64,000 nucleotides of DNA from Mycolicibacterium crocinum (GTDB taxonomy: Bacteria > Actinomycetota > Actinomycetes > Mycobacteriales > Mycobacteriaceae), in the NCBI RefSeq assembly GCF_022370635.2, contig NZ_CP092362.2, positions 1,736,001-1,800,000 of the forward strand, read 5' to 3'. Positions 1-12,000 of the stretch are shown in pieces. A program made the position numbers and the translations under genes. How positions within the stretch are numbered: the stretch's first letter is position 1; each line of letters starts with the position of its first letter. The notes under the pieces are model-generated. The model was not told where the DNA came from, searched no databases, and saw only the letters and a list, made by a program, of their open reading frames with translations.

Positions 1-366
1 GACGACCCGATGTGGGACGGCGTCGGCACGGTACTGATCGGCCTGCTGCTCGGTGTCATCGCGGTGATCCTGATGGTCGAGATGCACAGCCTGCTGATCG
101 GCGAAGGCGCCACCCCGGACGAATGCCGGGCAATCCAGGCGGCGTTGGAGCAGACCGCCCACGTGGACCGCGTGATTCACCTGCGCACGCAGTACCTGGG
201 TCCCGAGGAGATGCTGGTCGGCGCCAAGATTGCGCTGGCTCCGGACACCGACCTGGCCACGGTGGCCGCCACCATCGACGCCGCCGAGGCGGCGGTGCGT
301 GCGAAGGTGCCTGCGGCCGCGGTCATCTACCTAGAACCGGATCTGGACCGGGCACTGGCGCGCTAG
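1..366 (+). CDS. Cation diffusion facilitator (CDF) transporter, C-terminal fragment
   Basis: The frame is open from the left edge, so this is only the C-terminal end of a protein that begins outside the window. It starts in a hydrophobic helix of about 20 residues that would be the last membrane span. A soluble tail of about 85 residues follows, rich in alternating beta and alpha segments, as in the cytoplasmic dimerisation domain of CDF (cation efflux) proteins that export Zn, Co or Fe with proton antiport. The metal-binding residues of the membrane part are not in view. Its end overlaps the convergent FAD enzyme by 44 bases. The family call rests on this tail alone. Confidence 0.65.
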   Translation, partial: DDPMWDGVGTVLIGLLLGVIAVILMVEMHSLLIGEGATPDECRAIQAALEQTAHVDRVIHLRTQYLGPEEMLVGAKIALAPDTDLATVAATIDAAEAAVRAKVPAAAVIYLEPDLDRALAR

Positions 367-1714
367 CTCGTTTCTGCGCCCACCACAACGACATGTTGTG
401 TCGGATCGCGCGGCCCACGATCGAGGCGGGCGGAACCATGTACAAGCTGTCCAGCAGGCTGAACCGGCGCAAGAACCATTCCGCCAGGACACGGTCGTTC
501 TCGGCGGCGCCGAGGAACTGGTCGAACAGGGCGCCGACCGGTCGATACCACCAGGGCGCCGGACCCTCGGTGCCGTGCAGGGTCAGGTCGCCGATCGCGT
601 TCATCGTCCAGACCGGATACGTGGATTTCGCTGTGGCGCGGGCCAAGTCGTAGGCCAGATGGCGGGTGCCTGCGGCGAGCAGTCGCCGCAGATGTCCGGC
701 TTGCAGCGCGGTCATCGTCATGCCCTGGCCGTAGGTCGGGTTGAAGCTCGCGACGGCGTCGCCGATCGGCACGATCCCGCCGGGGAAGCGCTGCAGCTTG
801 TCGTACCGGCGCCATCTGCTGACCGGGTAGCGGTGAAAAGCGATGTCGCCCACCGGCTCTCCCTGGCGGATCGCGGCTGCCAGTGGTTCGGGCAGTACCG
901 CATCGGCGACCTCGTAGATCTCCTCGAGGGTCTGCGGCGGCGCGACGTGGTTGACGGTGAACGTGGTCAGGCCCCAGGTGCCGTCCTCGTAGAACAGCAT
1001 GCCGAGCCCGGCTTGCTGGGTCCGCGATGCCCCGGCCACCACGACCTTCTCCGCGATCAGGCCATCGGGAATGCGCAATTGTTGTGTGGAATAGCCGATT
1101 CCGACATCGACGGTCTGTTCGTGGGGCCGGGCGAACCCCCACTCGTCAAGCCATGCGGGTAGCCGGGTGCCGCGGCCCGAGGCGTCCACGACGAGGTCGG
1201 CGGGTACGAACTCGTTCGTGCCGGGCGCGGACAGCACCACGCCGGTGACGGTCTGGTGTTCGCCGTCGAAGCGCGGGGCGTTGACATCGCGTTGCAGGAT
1301 CTCGACGCCTGCGAGCGCCGCGGTGCGACGGCGGATTTGCCATTCGAGTTGCTTACGGCTGGGCACATAGGCAGTGAACTCGCGGTCCAGGGTGTGCCCG
1401 GTACCCAGCACGTGGCCGGCGGCGCCGAAGTGGATGCAGTCCGGCCGGTTCTCCAGCTTCGCGACCCCGGCGGCGACCATGTCGTCGAGAAGGCCGGGAT
1501 ACAGCGTCTCGAACTCGTGGGCGCCCCGCGCCATCAGGATGTGCACGTGGCGGTCCTGCGGCACCGCGCCACGGTGGGCCGGTTCGGCGGGCAGGGTGTC
1601 TCGTTCGTAGACGGTCACCCGGTCGTAGTGGTCGGAGAGGACGCGGGCAGCGCAGAGTCCTGCGATGCTGGCCCCGATGACGATGGCATGGTGATGCTTC
1701 GGGGGTTGGCCCAC
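323..1714 (-). CDS. FAD-dependent monooxygenase-like oxidoreductase
   Basis: This 463-residue flavoprotein opens with a Rossmann dinucleotide-binding motif near residues 11-20 (VIGASIAGL) and an acidic residue ending the second strand (YERD). Near residue 320 it has the second FAD motif (GDAVASFNPTYGQGM), typical of group A flavoprotein monooxygenases and geranylgeranyl-reductase-like enzymes. The substrate cannot be read from the sequence. It matches in position the Rv3254 protein of M. tuberculosis, which lies beside the permease and alkB genes. The start is GTG at 1714. The gene is divergent from the amino-acid permease, leaving a promoter gap of about 50 bases. The catalytic role is inferred from the fold only. 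Confidence 0.8.
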   Translation of the reverse strand: MGQPPKHHHAIVIGASIAGLCAARVLSDHYDRVTVYERDTLPAEPAHRGAVPQDRHVHILMARGAHEFETLYPGLLDDMVAAGVAKLENRPDCIHFGAAGHVLGTGHTLDREFTAYVPSRKQLEWQIRRRTAALAGVEILQRDVNAPRFDGEHQTVTGVVLSAPGTNEFVPADLVVDASGRGTRLPAWLDEWGFARPHEQTVDVGIGYSTQQLRIPDGLIAEKVVVAGASRTQQAGLGMLFYEDGTWGLTTFTVNHVAPPQTLEEIYEVADAVLPEPLAAAIRQGEPVGDIAFHRYPVSRWRRYDKLQRFPGGIVPIGDAVASFNPTYGQGMTMTALQAGHLRRLLAAGTRHLAYDLARATAKSTYPVWTMNAIGDLTLHGTEGPAPWWYRPVGALFDQFLGAAENDRVLAEWFLRRFSLLDSLYMVPPASIVGRAIRHNMSLWWAQKRASAPVPGPDPVLGR

Positions 1715-1766
1715 GACCTCTTACTTACCCGCTCAAACAGCGTCTAACCGGGGTACAAGAGGATTT

Positions 1767-3254
1767 ATGCAAATGACCTCGAAGTGGCGGACCAAGTCGG
1801 TGGAGCAGTCCATCCTCGACACCGACGAGCCGGGGACCCGGCTCCGCAAAAACCTCACGTGGTGGGACCTCACGGTCTTCGGCGTCTCCGTCGTCGTCGG
1901 CGCGGGCATCTTCACCGTCACCGCGTCCACATTCGGCAACATCACCGGCCCCGCCATCTCGGTGTCATTCGTCATCGCCGCCGTGACCTGCGGTTTGGCG
2001 GCGCTGTGCTACGCCGAGTTCGCGTCGATGCTCCCCGTCGCCGGCAGCGCGTACACCTTCTCCTACGCGACGTTCGGGGAGTTCGTCGCGTGGATCATCG
2101 GCTGGGATCTGATCCTGGAATTCGCGGTCGGCGCCGCCGTGGTGGCCAAGGGGTGGTCGAGTTACCTGGGGACCGTCTTCGGTTTCTCCGGTGGGGTCGC
2201 GGAGATCGGTCCGTTGAACTTCGACTGGGGTGCGCTGATCATCGTCGCGATCGTCACCACCCTGCTGGCGCTGGGTACCAAACTGTCGGCGAACGTGTCC
2301 GCGGTGATCACGGCCATCAAGGTCGCCGTCGTCGCCTTCGTGGTCATCGTCGGGGCCTTTTACATCAAGGCGGCCAACTTCTCCCCGTTCGTGCCGGCAT
2401 CGGAAACCGGCAAGGGGGCATCGGGAACCGGCGTCAACCAGTCCGTCTTCTCCTTGTTGACCGGCGCCGAAAGCAGTCATTACGGCTGGTACGGCGTGCT
2501 CGCCGGTGCCTCGATCGTGTTCTTCGCGTTCATCGGGTTCGACGTGGTCGCCACGACGGCCGAGGAAACCAAGAATCCACAACGCGACGTCGCCCGAGGG
2601 ATCCTCGCGTCCCTGGCCATCGTCACCGTGCTCTACGTGTCGGTGTCAATCGTGCTGTCGGGCATGGTCCGCTTCAGCGACCTGCGTGACAAGGCCGAGG
2701 ATGGCCACGCCAACCTCGCGACCGCGTTCTCGCTCAACGGGGTGGACTGGGCGGCCAAGGTGATTTCGATCGGGGCGCTGGCCGGTTTGACCACTGTGGT
2801 CATGGTGCTGATTCTCGGGTTGTCGCGCGTGCTGTTCGCGATGGCCCGCGACGGACTGCTGCCGCGCCAGCTGGCCAAGACCGGTAATCGCGGCACGCCG
2901 GTGCGGATCACCGTGCTGGTCGGCGTGCTGACCGCGGTGGCCGCCACCGTCTTCCCGATCGACAAGCTCGAAGAGATGGTCAACGTGGGGACGCTGTTCG
3001 CGTTCATCTTGGTCTCCGCCGGTGTGATCATCTTGCGGCGCACCCGCCCCGACCTGGAGCGCGGATTCCGGGCGCCGCTGGTACCCGTGCTGCCCATCCT
3101 CGCCATCGCCGCCTGCGGCTGGCTGATGCTCAACCTGACCGGCCTGACCTGGATCCGGTTCGCGGTGTGGATGGTCATCGGCGTCGGGTTCTACCTGCTC
3201 TACGGACGATCCCATTCGGTGTTGGCCCGGCGGGAGGCCGCCACCGTCAGCTGA
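1767..3254 (+). CDS. APC-superfamily amino acid permease
   Basis: This is a 495-residue membrane protein with about 12-14 hydrophobic spans. After an amphipathic N-terminus it has the substrate-binding unwound helix of APC transporters (GVSVVVGAGIF, about residues 37-47), followed by the conserved FAFIGFD segment (around residues 253-259) that lines the transport path. It most resembles cationic amino-acid transporters (CAT-like), as annotated for Rv3253c at the same place. It probably imports amino acids by proton symport. ATG 1767 follows AGAGGA by 5 bases; a second ATG lies two codons on. The gene is followed 87 bases later by alkB with its own operator, so they are probably separate units. 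Confidence 0.87.
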   Translation: MQMTSKWRTKSVEQSILDTDEPGTRLRKNLTWWDLTVFGVSVVVGAGIFTVTASTFGNITGPAISVSFVIAAVTCGLAALCYAEFASMLPVAGSAYTFSYATFGEFVAWIIGWDLILEFAVGAAVVAKGWSSYLGTVFGFSGGVAEIGPLNFDWGALIIVAIVTTLLALGTKLSANVSAVITAIKVAVVAFVVIVGAFYIKAANFSPFVPASETGKGASGTGVNQSVFSLLTGAESSHYGWYGVLAGASIVFFAFIGFDVVATTAEETKNPQRDVARGILASLAIVTVLYVSVSIVLSGMVRFSDLRDKAEDGHANLATAFSLNGVDWAAKVISIGALAGLTTVVMVLILGLSRVLFAMARDGLLPRQLAKTGNRGTPVRITVLVGVLTAVAATVFPIDKLEEMVNVGTLFAFILVSAGVIILRRTRPDLERGFRAPLVPVLPILAIAACGWLMLNLTGLTWIRFAVWMVIGVGFYLLYGRSHSVLARREAATVS

Positions 3255-3271
3255 TTTACAAATCAGTATCG

Positions 3272-3292
3272 TTTGTCTAGACACCCGACAAA
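3272..3292. promoter_or_regulatory. Probable TetR operator upstream of alkB
   Basis: An inverted repeat TTTGTC-N9-GACAAA lies about 50 bases before the alkB start. A TATAGT hexamer at 3301-3306 could be the -10 element. The operon ends with a TetR repressor gene, so feedback control of the alkane operon through this site is the simplest reading. In mycobacteria the Rv3249c-type TetR (AlkX) is known to control this operon. The exact footprint is an inference. Confidence 0.5.
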
Positions 3293-3341
3293 TCTGCCTC
3301 TATAGTCAAGTCAATCGAACCTGACTTAGGAGGTAACTGTC

Positions 3342-4577
3342 GTGACGTCTCAGTTGGACAACGCCGTCCCTGCGCCGGCTGCGCAGTGGCGGGACAAGAA
3401 GCGCTATCTGTGGCTGATGGGCCTGATCGCGCCGACCGCACTCTTTGTGGTGCTGCCGGTGATTTGGGGTCTCAACCAGCTCGGCTGGACCGCGGCCTCG
3501 CAGGTGTTCTTCTGGGTCGGCCCGATCCTGATCTACGTGCTCCTGCCGGCGCTGGATCTGAAGTTCGGCCGGGACGGGCAGAACCCGCCGGAAGAGCTGA
3601 TGGAGTACCTGGAGAACGACAAGTACTACCGGTACTGCACGTATGCGTTCATCCCGTTCCAGTTCATCAGCCTGATTTTCGGCGCGTACATGTTCACCGC
3701 GTCGGACGTGAGCTGGCTGGGCTATGACGGTTCGCTGGGCTGGTTCGCCAAGATCGGCCTGGCGCTGTCGGTGGGCGTGCTCGGCGGAACCGGCATCAAC
3801 ACCGCGCACGAACTCGGGCACAAGAAGGATTCGCTGGAGCGCTGGCTGTCGAAAATCACACTGGCCCAGACCTGCTACGGCCACTTCTACATCGAGCACA
3901 ATCGTGGTCACCACGTCCGCGTCGCCACCCCCGAAGATCCGGCGTCGGCGCGCTTCGGTGAAACCTTCTGGGAGTTCCTGCCGCGCAGCGTGTTTGGCAG
4001 TGCCCGTTCGGCGCTCAAGCTTGAAGCAGCGCGCATTCGCCGGCTCGGCCGCAGCCCGTGGGATCCGCGCACGTGGCCCGGCAACGACGTGCTCAATGCC
4101 TGGGCGATGTCGGTGGTGTTGTTCGGCACGATCATTGCGCTGTTCGGCCCGGCGGTGATTCCGTTCCTGATCATCCAGGCGGTGTTCGGGTTCTCGATGC
4201 TGGAAGCGGTGAACTACCTCGAGCACTACGGGCTGCTGCGCCAGAAGAACGAGAACGGCCGCTACGAGCGGTGCGCCCCGAAGCACAGCTGGAACTCCGA
4301 TCACCTGGTGACCAACCTGTTCCTGTACCACCTGCAGCGGCACAGCGATCACCACGCCAACCCGACCCGGCGCTATCAGACGCTGCGCAGTATGTCCGAG
4401 GCACCCGAATTACCCAGCGGCTACGCCACTTTGATCGGCGTTACGTACTTCCCGTGGGTGTGGCGCCGGATGATGGATCACCGCGTACTCGAGCACTACA
4501 ACGGTGACATCACGAAGGTGAACATCGATCCGCGCCGGCGGGAGAAGATCCTGGCCCGTTACGCGGTGCCCGCATGA
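3342..4577 (+). CDS. alkB: Alkane 1-monooxygenase AlkB
   Basis: This is the integral-membrane non-haem di-iron hydroxylase that oxidises the terminal methyl of medium to long n-alkanes to 1-alkanols, using electrons from rubredoxin. All histidine boxes are present: HELGH (about 156-160), EHNRGHH (about 185-191), the NYLEHYGL signature and LQRHSDHH (about 331-338). Several hydrophobic spans precede each box. GTG 3342 is chosen because a strong AGGAGGT lies 7-13 bases upstream. The stop overlaps the rubA start as ATGA, so the two are translationally coupled. At 411 residues it has normal family length. It matches Rv3252c. Confidence 0.96.
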   Translation: MTSQLDNAVPAPAAQWRDKKRYLWLMGLIAPTALFVVLPVIWGLNQLGWTAASQVFFWVGPILIYVLLPALDLKFGRDGQNPPEELMEYLENDKYYRYCTYAFIPFQFISLIFGAYMFTASDVSWLGYDGSLGWFAKIGLALSVGVLGGTGINTAHELGHKKDSLERWLSKITLAQTCYGHFYIEHNRGHHVRVATPEDPASARFGETFWEFLPRSVFGSARSALKLEAARIRRLGRSPWDPRTWPGNDVLNAWAMSVVLFGTIIALFGPAVIPFLIIQAVFGFSMLEAVNYLEHYGLLRQKNENGRYERCAPKHSWNSDHLVTNLFLYHLQRHSDHHANPTRRYQTLRSMSEAPELPSGYATLIGVTYFPWVWRRMMDHRVLEHYNGDITKVNIDPRRREKILARYAVPA

Positions 4578-4747
4578 GCGCCTACCAGTGCCCAATCTGC
4601 GACTACGTGTACGACGAGGCGAAAGGTGCTGCGCGGGAGGGTTTCCCGCCCGGCACCGCCTGGGCCGACGTGCCCGACGACTGGACCTGCCCCGACTGCG
4701 GGGTTCGAGAAAAAATCGACTTCGAAGAGATGGGAGCAATGAAGTGA
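4574..4747 (+). CDS. rubA: Rubredoxin, AlkB electron donor (AlkG1-like)
   Basis: This 57-residue one-iron electron carrier has two CxxC knuckles, CPIC near residues 6-9 and CPDC near residues 39-42, that bind a single Fe. The second knuckle reads [12 protein letters not shown], where electron-donating rubredoxins usually have CPDCG followed by a charged tail. It carries electrons from a reductase to AlkB. The ATG overlaps the alkB stop by 4 bases, and its own TGA overlaps the next GTG (GTGA), so alkB, rubA and rubB are read as one coupled unit. It corresponds to Rv3251c. Confidence 0.93.
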   Translation: MSAYQCPICDYVYDEAKGAAREGFPPGTAWADVPDDWTCPDCGVREKIDFEEMGAMK

Positions 4748-4929
4748 GTAGTGACTACAAGCTGTTCATCTGCGTGCAATGCGGATTCGAGTACGACGAG
4801 GCCAAGGGCTGGCCGGAAGACGGCATCGCGCCGGGCACCCGCTGGGACGACATCCCCGACGACTGGAGCTGCCCGGACTGCGGCGCGGCCAAGTCGGACT
4901 TCGAGATGGTGGAAGTGGCGAGACCGTGA
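4744..4929 (+). CDS. rubB: Rubredoxin, second copy (AlkG2-like)
   Basis: This is a 61-residue rubredoxin with CVQC near residues 10-13 and CPDC near residues 43-46, the conserved aromatic [10 protein letters not shown] stretch between them, and an acidic tail. Tandem rubredoxin genes behind alkB are typical of actinobacteria. One copy (AlkG2 type) normally supports hydroxylation and the other (AlkG1 type) often cannot replace it; which copy is which cannot be settled by eye. GTG 4744 overlaps the previous stop, and its stop overlaps the TetR start (GTGA), continuing the coupled operon. Confidence 0.93.
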   Translation: MSSDYKLFICVQCGFEYDEAKGWPEDGIAPGTRWDDIPDDWSCPDCGAAKSDFEMVEVARP

Positions 4930-5558
4930 CGATTAGTCTCGCGCATGTGAAGAGTCCTCGGGTGCCCTATCCCGAGGCCTCTCGTGCGCTGCTGCGGGAC
5001 TCGGTGCTCGACGCGATGCGCGAAGAACTGCTGACCAAGGACTGGTCGGCGATCACGCTGTCCGACGTCGCACGCACCGCCGGGGTCAGCCGGCAGACCA
5101 TCTACAACGAGTTCGGCTCCCGGCAGGGATTGGCACAGGGTTACGCGCTGCGGCTGGCCGACCGCCTGGTCGATGCCATCGGCGCTGCGATCAGCTCCAA
5201 CGTCGGTGACGTCCTGGCCGCGTTCACCGAAGGCTTCCGGGTGTTCTTCACCGAGTCGGCCGCCGACCCGCTGGTCATCTCGCTCCTGACCGGCGTCGCC
5301 AAGCCCGACTTGCTGCAGATGATCACCACCGACAGCGCGCCGATCATCACCCGCGCATCGGCCAAGCTCACCGAGGCCTTCATGAACAGCTGGGTCAGCG
5401 CGAGCGAGGAGGACTCCGGGGTGCTGGCCCGCGCGATCGTCCGGCTGGCGATGAGTTACGTTTCGATGCCGCCCGAAGCCGACCACGATGTGGCCTTAGA
5501 CCTGGCCCGATTGATGACGCCGTTCGCCGAACGCTACGGTGTAGTCGATATTCCTTAG
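4926..5558 (+). CDS. alkX: TetR-family repressor of the alkane operon (AlkX-like)
   Basis: This is a 210-residue regulator. An N-terminal three-helix DNA-binding domain covers about residues 22-68, with the helix-turn-helix around [21 protein letters not shown] helical ligand-binding domain follows. Position and size match Rv3249c and the rhodococcal AlkU/AlkX proteins, which repress alkB until fatty-acid or alkane-derived ligands accumulate. It is the last gene of the operon, starting with GTG inside the rubB stop codon. The likely operator is the inverted repeat at 3272-3292. The gene symbol is by analogy. Confidence 0.85.
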   Translation: MTISLAHVKSPRVPYPEASRALLRDSVLDAMREELLTKDWSAITLSDVARTAGVSRQTIYNEFGSRQGLAQGYALRLADRLVDAIGAAISSNVGDVLAAFTEGFRVFFTESAADPLVISLLTGVAKPDLLQMITTDSAPIITRASAKLTEAFMNSWVSASEEDSGVLARAIVRLAMSYVSMPPEADHDVALDLARLMTPFAERYGVVDIP

Positions 5559-5667
5559 CTGTCAGAGCGCGCCACGCGCGCCTGTCCCGCGAGCCCGCAG
5601 GCTGAGGGTGTCGCCAGCGCGCGTGTCGCGCGCTCATCGGCAAATGACGAACGAAAAGGGGCTCTAC

Positions 5668-7128
<1,461 letters not shown>

Positions 7129-7144
7129 CGGTTAGGCTCCCGGC

Positions 7145-7774
7145 GTGCTCATCGTCATCGAGGGACTCGACGGGGCCGGCAAGCGGACGCTGACTGCCGG
7201 ACTTCAGCGCGCCTTGGAGGCCGACCGCAAGTCGGTCACAACGTTGGCGTTTCCGCGGTACGGGCAGTCGATCCATGCCGACCTCGCCAGCGAGGCGCTG
7301 CACGGTCAGCACGGCGACCTGGCTGATTCGGTCTACGCGATGGCGACGCTATTTGCGCTCGACCGGGCCGGGGCGATCGGCCAGATCGCTGCGCTCAGCC
7401 GCGAGCACGACGTCGTGATCCTGGATCGCTACGTCGCGTCGAACGCCGCCTACAGCGCCGCCCGCCTGCATCAGGACGCCACGGGTGAGGTGGTGGCGTG
7501 GGTGGGTGAACTCGAGTACGGCCGGTTCGGCCTGCCCAAACCGGATCGGCAGATCCTGCTCGACGCCTCGGTCGAGCTGGCAGCCGAACGGGCCAAGCAG
7601 CGGGCCCAGCAGGAGGCCGATCGGGCCCGCGACGCCTACGAGCGCGACGACGGACTGCAGCGTCGAACCGGCGCGGTGTATGCCGAACTGGGTGCCGCTA
7701 ACTGGGGCGGACCATGGTCGATCGTCGCCCCGGACGTCGATCCGGCGGCGTTGGCGGCCTCGTTACCGCATTAG
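7145..7774 (+). CDS. tmk: Thymidylate kinase
   Basis: This 209-residue P-loop kinase converts dTMP to dTDP in the dTTP pathway. The Walker A motif is at residues 7-14 (GLDGAGKR), the DR(Y) motif at about residues 94-96 (LDRYVASNAAYSAAR), and a LID region is rich in Arg and Gln. The P-loop has Arg after Lys (GKRT), as in mycobacterial Tmk, rather than the usual Ser/Thr. It starts with GTG 16 bases after ahcY and is probably co-transcribed. It matches Rv3247c. Confidence 0.93.
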   Translation: MLIVIEGLDGAGKRTLTAGLQRALEADRKSVTTLAFPRYGQSIHADLASEALHGQHGDLADSVYAMATLFALDRAGAIGQIAALSREHDVVILDRYVASNAAYSAARLHQDATGEVVAWVGELEYGRFGLPKPDRQILLDASVELAAERAKQRAQQEADRARDAYERDDGLQRRTGAVYAELGAANWGGPWSIVAPDVDPAALAASLPH

Positions 7775-7846
7775 GGGACCCCACGCAGCGGAAATGTCGC
7801 AACTCGCCCGTGTGGTAGCCGGGGTTTGTCCTAATTCGGTGACACC

Positions 7847-8533
7847 ATGGACAACATGAGGCAAAGGATTCTCGTAGTCGACGACGACCCATCGCTGGCC
7901 GAGATGCTCACCATCGTTTTGCGTGGCGAGGGTTTCGACACCGCGGTCATCGGCGACGGCTCGCAGGCGCTGACGGCTGTGCGTGAGCTCCGCCCCGATC
8001 TGGTGTTGTTGGACCTCATGCTTCCCGGCATGAACGGCATCGATGTGTGCCGGGTGCTGCGGGCAGACTCCGGCGTGCCGATCGTCATGCTCACCGCCAA
8101 GACCGACACGGTCGACGTGGTGCTGGGCCTGGAGTCGGGCGCCGATGACTACGTGATGAAACCGTTCAAACCCAAGGAGTTGGTGGCGCGCGTCCGCGCC
8201 CGGTTGCGGCGCAACGAGGACGAGCCGGCCGAGATGCTGTCGATCGCCGACATCGACATCGACGTGCCCGCTCACAAGGTCACCCGGGAAGGCGAGCAGA
8301 TTTCGCTGACACCGCTGGAGTTCGACCTCTTGGTGGCGCTGGCACGCAAACCGCGCCAGGTGTTTACTCGAGATGTGCTGCTCGAACAGGTGTGGGGATA
8401 TCGCCACCCCGCGGACACCCGTTTGGTGAACGTGCATGTCCAGCGGTTGCGGGCCAAGGTCGAGAAGGACCCGGAGAACCCGCAAGTGGTGCTGACCGTT
8501 CGAGGAGTGGGTTACAAGGCCGGACCGCCGTGA
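7847..8533 (+). CDS. mtrA: MtrA response regulator (OmpR family)
   Basis: This is an essential mycobacterial response regulator that controls cell division, peptidoglycan hydrolase genes and dnaA-linked functions. The receiver domain (residues 7-120) has the acidic triad VDDD, phospho-acceptor Asp56 in LLDLMLPG, and Lys105 in MKPFKP. The C-terminal winged helix (about 135-228) holds the recognition helix near [15 protein letters not shown]. Its 228 residues begin [14 protein letters not shown], virtually the M. tuberculosis sequence. It lies 25 bases before mtrB in the mtrA-mtrB-lpqB operon. Confidence 0.98.
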   Translation: MDNMRQRILVVDDDPSLAEMLTIVLRGEGFDTAVIGDGSQALTAVRELRPDLVLLDLMLPGMNGIDVCRVLRADSGVPIVMLTAKTDTVDVVLGLESGADDYVMKPFKPKELVARVRARLRRNEDEPAEMLSIADIDIDVPAHKVTREGEQISLTPLEFDLLVALARKPRQVFTRDVLLEQVWGYRHPADTRLVNVHVQRLRAKVEKDPENPQVVLTVRGVGYKAGPP

Positions 8534-8558
8534 CGCGCGCGGAGGAGCGCCGCAGGTG

Positions 8559-10226
8559 ATGTTCGGCTCGAGGCGGCGCATCCGCGGTCCGTGGGGACGA
8601 TCGGGTCCCCTGGTTCGGGGTACGAGTGCGCTGAGTCGAGCACTGGGGTTGATCTGGCGCCGCTCGCTGCAATTGCGGGTAGTCGTGCTGACCTTGGGTC
8701 TGTCGGCGGCCGTCATCTTGGTGCTCGGTTTCGTGCTCACCAGCCAGATCACCAACCGGGTGCTCGACGTCAAAGTGCATGCGGCCACCGAGGAATTGGA
8801 CCGCGCGCGCAACACGGTGAGCGGAACGGTCAGCGGTGAAGAGGCCCGCTCACTGGACTCCAGCCTCCAGCTGGCCCGCAATACGTTGATCTCCAAGACC
8901 GGTCAGTCGTCGGGGGCCGCGCTGGCCGGCACCTTCGACGCAGTGCTAATGGTCCCCGGTGACGGCCCGCGTGCGGCCACCGCCGCCGGCCCGGTCGATC
9001 AGATCCCGAAGTCGTTGCGCGACTTCGTCAAAGCCGGCCAGGTCAGTTACCAGTACTCGACGGTGCGCACGGAATCGTTCTCCGGCCCTGCGCTGCTGAT
9101 CGGCACCCCGGTGCCCGCGCGGGTGCCGAATCTCGAGCTGTACCTGATCTTCCCGCTCAACAGCGAGGAGAACACGATCACGCTGGTGCGCGGCACGATG
9201 GCCACCGGTGGCCTTGTCCTGCTGGTGCTACTGGCCGGGATCGCGCTGCTCGTGTCGCGGCAGGTGGTGCTGCCGGTGCGTTCGGCGTCGCGGATCGCCG
9301 AACGCTTCGCCGAAGGCCATCTGTCCGAGCGGATGCCGGTGCGCGGCGAGGATGACATGGCGCGATTGGCGGTGTCGTTCAACGACATGGCCGAAAGCCT
9401 GCAGCGCCAGATCACCAACCTCGAGGAGTTCGGCAACCTGCAGCGCCGGTTCACCTCCGACGTCAGCCACGAATTGCGCACACCGCTGACCACGGTGCGC
9501 ATGGCAGCCGATCTGATTCACGACCATTCCGAGGAACTCGACCCGGCGCTGCGCCGGTCCACCGAGCTGATGGTCAGCGAACTGGACCGGTTCGAGACGC
9601 TGCTGAACGACCTGCTGGAGATCTCGCGTCACGACGCCGGTGTCGCCGAACTGTCGGTCGAGGCAGTCGATTTGCGCTCCACGGTCAACAGCGCGCTGGG
9701 CAATGTCGGCCACCTGGCCGACGAAGCCGGCATCGAGTTGATGGTGAATCTGCCCGACCACGAGGTGATCGCCGAGGTCGACGCGCGCCGGGTCGAGCGC
9801 ATCCTGCGCAACCTGATCGCCAACGCCATCGACCACGCCGAGCACAAGCCGGTCCGAATCCGGATGGCCGCCGACGAGGACACCGTCGCGGTCACGGTGC
9901 GCGACTACGGTGTGGGATTGCGGCCCGGCGAGGAAAAGCTGGTGTTCAGCCGGTTTTGGCGCTCGGACCCGTCGCGGGTGCGGCGCTCGGGCGGAACCGG
10001 TTTGGGGCTGGCGATCAGTATCGAGGACGCACGGCTGCACCAGGGCCGGCTGGAGGCGTGGGGCGAACCCGGCAAGGGCGCGTGTTTCCGGTTGACGTTG
10101 CCGCTGGTGCGCGGACACAAGGTCACCACGAGCCCGCTACCGCTGAAACCCGTTGCCGCCGAACGTGACAGCCGCAAGGACTCGCGCCAGGTTCGGCAGC
10201 GGGAGCCGGCGGGGGAGAGCGTGTGA
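8559..10226 (+). CDS. mtrB: MtrB sensor histidine kinase
   Basis: This 555-residue membrane kinase phosphorylates MtrA. Two membrane spans (about residues 40-62 and 208-232) enclose an extracytoplasmic sensor. A HAMP domain follows ([17 protein letters not shown]), then HisKA with the phosphorylated His304 ([10 protein letters not shown]), then an ATPase domain with N box ([10 protein letters not shown]), DYGVGL and [10 protein letters not shown] basic, proline-rich tail ends the protein. ATG 8559 is preferred to GTG 8556 because homologues start M(I/F)FGSRRR. The stop overlaps the lpqB GTG by 4 bases, so the two are translationally coupled. Confidence 0.97.
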   Translation: MFGSRRRIRGPWGRSGPLVRGTSALSRALGLIWRRSLQLRVVVLTLGLSAAVILVLGFVLTSQITNRVLDVKVHAATEELDRARNTVSGTVSGEEARSLDSSLQLARNTLISKTGQSSGAALAGTFDAVLMVPGDGPRAATAAGPVDQIPKSLRDFVKAGQVSYQYSTVRTESFSGPALLIGTPVPARVPNLELYLIFPLNSEENTITLVRGTMATGGLVLLVLLAGIALLVSRQVVLPVRSASRIAERFAEGHLSERMPVRGEDDMARLAVSFNDMAESLQRQITNLEEFGNLQRRFTSDVSHELRTPLTTVRMAADLIHDHSEELDPALRRSTELMVSELDRFETLLNDLLEISRHDAGVAELSVEAVDLRSTVNSALGNVGHLADEAGIELMVNLPDHEVIAEVDARRVERILRNLIANAIDHAEHKPVRIRMAADEDTVAVTVRDYGVGLRPGEEKLVFSRFWRSDPSRVRRSGGTGLGLAISIEDARLHQGRLEAWGEPGKGACFRLTLPLVRGHKVTTSPLPLKPVAAERDSRKDSRQVRQREPAGESV

Positions 10227-11989
10227 GACGCCGGCTACTGGCCCTGCTGCTGGCCGGGTTGGTCGCCGTGACGACGGGTGGATGTGCCGGTGTGCCGAAT
10301 TCCTCCGCGCCGCAGGCGATCGGGACCGTCGAACGTCCCCAGCCCAAGAGCCTGCCCAAGCCCACGCCCGGTATGGACCCCGATCAGCTGTTGCGCGAAT
10401 TCCTCAAGGCCACCGCCGATCCGGCGAATCGGCATCTCGCGGCCCGGCAATTCCTCACCGCCGCGGCGTCCAGTGGGTGGGACGACCAGGGCAGTGCGCT
10501 GCTGATCGACAATGTCGTGTTCGTCGAAACCCGCACGCCTGATCGGGTTTCGGTCACGATGAAGGCCGACATGCTCGGTTCACTGTCCGACGTGGGCGTG
10601 TTCGAAACTGCCGCAGGCCAGCTGCCAGATCCCGGACCGCTCGAGTTGGTGCAGACCCCCGATGGCTGGCGGATCGACAAGCTGCCCAACGGTGTGTTTT
10701 TGGATTGGCAACAATTCCAGGCGACCTACAAGCGCAATACGCTGTACTTCGTCGACCCGACCGGCAAGACCGTCGTTCCCGATCCGCGCTATGTCGCGGT
10801 GTCCGACGCCGACCAGCTGGCCACCGAGTTGCTCAACAAACTGATCGCCGGGCCCCGTCCGGAGATGGCGCGCTCGGTGCGCAACCTGTTGGGTCCGGTG
10901 AAGATGATGGGCCCGGTGACCCGAGCCGACGGCGGCAAGACGGGTATCGGTCGCGGCTACGGCGGGGCGAAGGTCGACCTGGAGAATTTGACCACCACCG
11001 ATCCGCATAGCCGGCAACTGCTTGCCGCGCAGATCATTTGGACGCTCGCGCGGGCCGACATCAAGGGCCCGTATGTGATCAATGCCGACGGCGCGGCCCT
11101 CGATGACCGGTTCGCCGACGGTTGGGACACCACCGATGTGGCGGCCACTGATCCGGGTGCGGTCGACGGCGCCGCGGCGGGTGTGCACGCCTTGATCCGC
11201 GGATCGATGGTGTCGCTGGACGGTCAGCGGGCCACGCCGGTGCCCGGCTCGTTCGGTCAGATGAACGATCAGGTGTCGGCGGCGCTATCGCGGACCGGAC
11301 AGGCCATCGCATCGGTCACGGTGCAGCGGCCCGGCGCACCCGACATGGTGTCCTCGGTGTGGATCGGCCCGAACGGGGGAGTGGCGGCGAAAGCGACCGA
11401 TGCGCGGTCGTTGACCCGACCGTCGTGGGCGTTGGACGACGCGGTGTGGGTGGTGGTCGACGGCAACAGCGTCGTACGGGTGATCCAGGAGCAGGCCTCG
11501 GGACAGCCCGCCCGCATTCCGGTCGACTCGGCGGCGGTGGTATCCCAATTTCCCGGTGCCATAACCGAATTGCAGCTTTCTCGGGATGGCACCAGGGCGG
11601 CCATGGTGGTCAACGGCCAGGTGATTCTGGCGAATGTGGAGCAGACCCCCGCGGGGGAGTTCGCGCTGACCTATCCGCGCCGGCTCGGGTTCGGACTCGG
11701 CTCGTCGGTGGTGTCGCTCTCATGGCGCACCGGCGACGACATCGTCGTCACCCGAACCGATGCCGCACATCCGGTGTCGTACGTGAATATCGACGGGGTC
11801 AACTCCGACGGGCCGAGCGGCAACATCGTGATGCCGGTGACGGCGGTCGCGGCAAACCCGGCGGCGGTCTATGTGTCCGACAGCCGCGGAGTGCTGCAAC
11901 TGTCGGGCAACAGTGCCGAGAACAGTCAATCCTGGTCGGATGTACGGCCTTTCCTGACGCCCGGCGCCGTGCCGGTGCTTCCCGGCTGA
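10223..11989 (+). CDS. lpqB: LpqB lipoprotein of the MtrAB system
   Basis: This is a 588-residue cell-surface lipoprotein. A signal peptide ends in a lipobox with the lipidated Cys21 (TTGGC). A GerMN domain follows at roughly residues 170-290, then a C-terminal beta-propeller-like LpqB domain. LpqB binds the extracellular part of MtrB and modulates MtrA phosphorylation, antibiotic resistance and septation. GTG 10223 overlaps the mtrB stop. It is the last conserved gene before the accessory island. Confidence 0.96.
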   Translation: MRRRLLALLLAGLVAVTTGGCAGVPNSSAPQAIGTVERPQPKSLPKPTPGMDPDQLLREFLKATADPANRHLAARQFLTAAASSGWDDQGSALLIDNVVFVETRTPDRVSVTMKADMLGSLSDVGVFETAAGQLPDPGPLELVQTPDGWRIDKLPNGVFLDWQQFQATYKRNTLYFVDPTGKTVVPDPRYVAVSDADQLATELLNKLIAGPRPEMARSVRNLLGPVKMMGPVTRADGGKTGIGRGYGGAKVDLENLTTTDPHSRQLLAAQIIWTLARADIKGPYVINADGAALDDRFADGWDTTDVAATDPGAVDGAAAGVHALIRGSMVSLDGQRATPVPGSFGQMNDQVSAALSRTGQAIASVTVQRPGAPDMVSSVWIGPNGGVAAKATDARSLTRPSWALDDAVWVVVDGNSVVRVIQEQASGQPARIPVDSAAVVSQFPGAITELQLSRDGTRAAMVVNGQVILANVEQTPAGEFALTYPRRLGFGLGSSVVSLSWRTGDDIVVTRTDAAHPVSYVNIDGVNSDGPSGNIVMPVTAVAANPAAVYVSDSRGVLQLSGNSAENSQSWSDVRPFLTPGAVPVLPG

Positions 11990-12000
11990 GAGGAGACCTG

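Noticed and set aside
5559..5667. SAH riboswitch before ahcY
   Set aside because: The leader is GC-rich with small hairpins, but I could not find the conserved core of the SAH aptamer.
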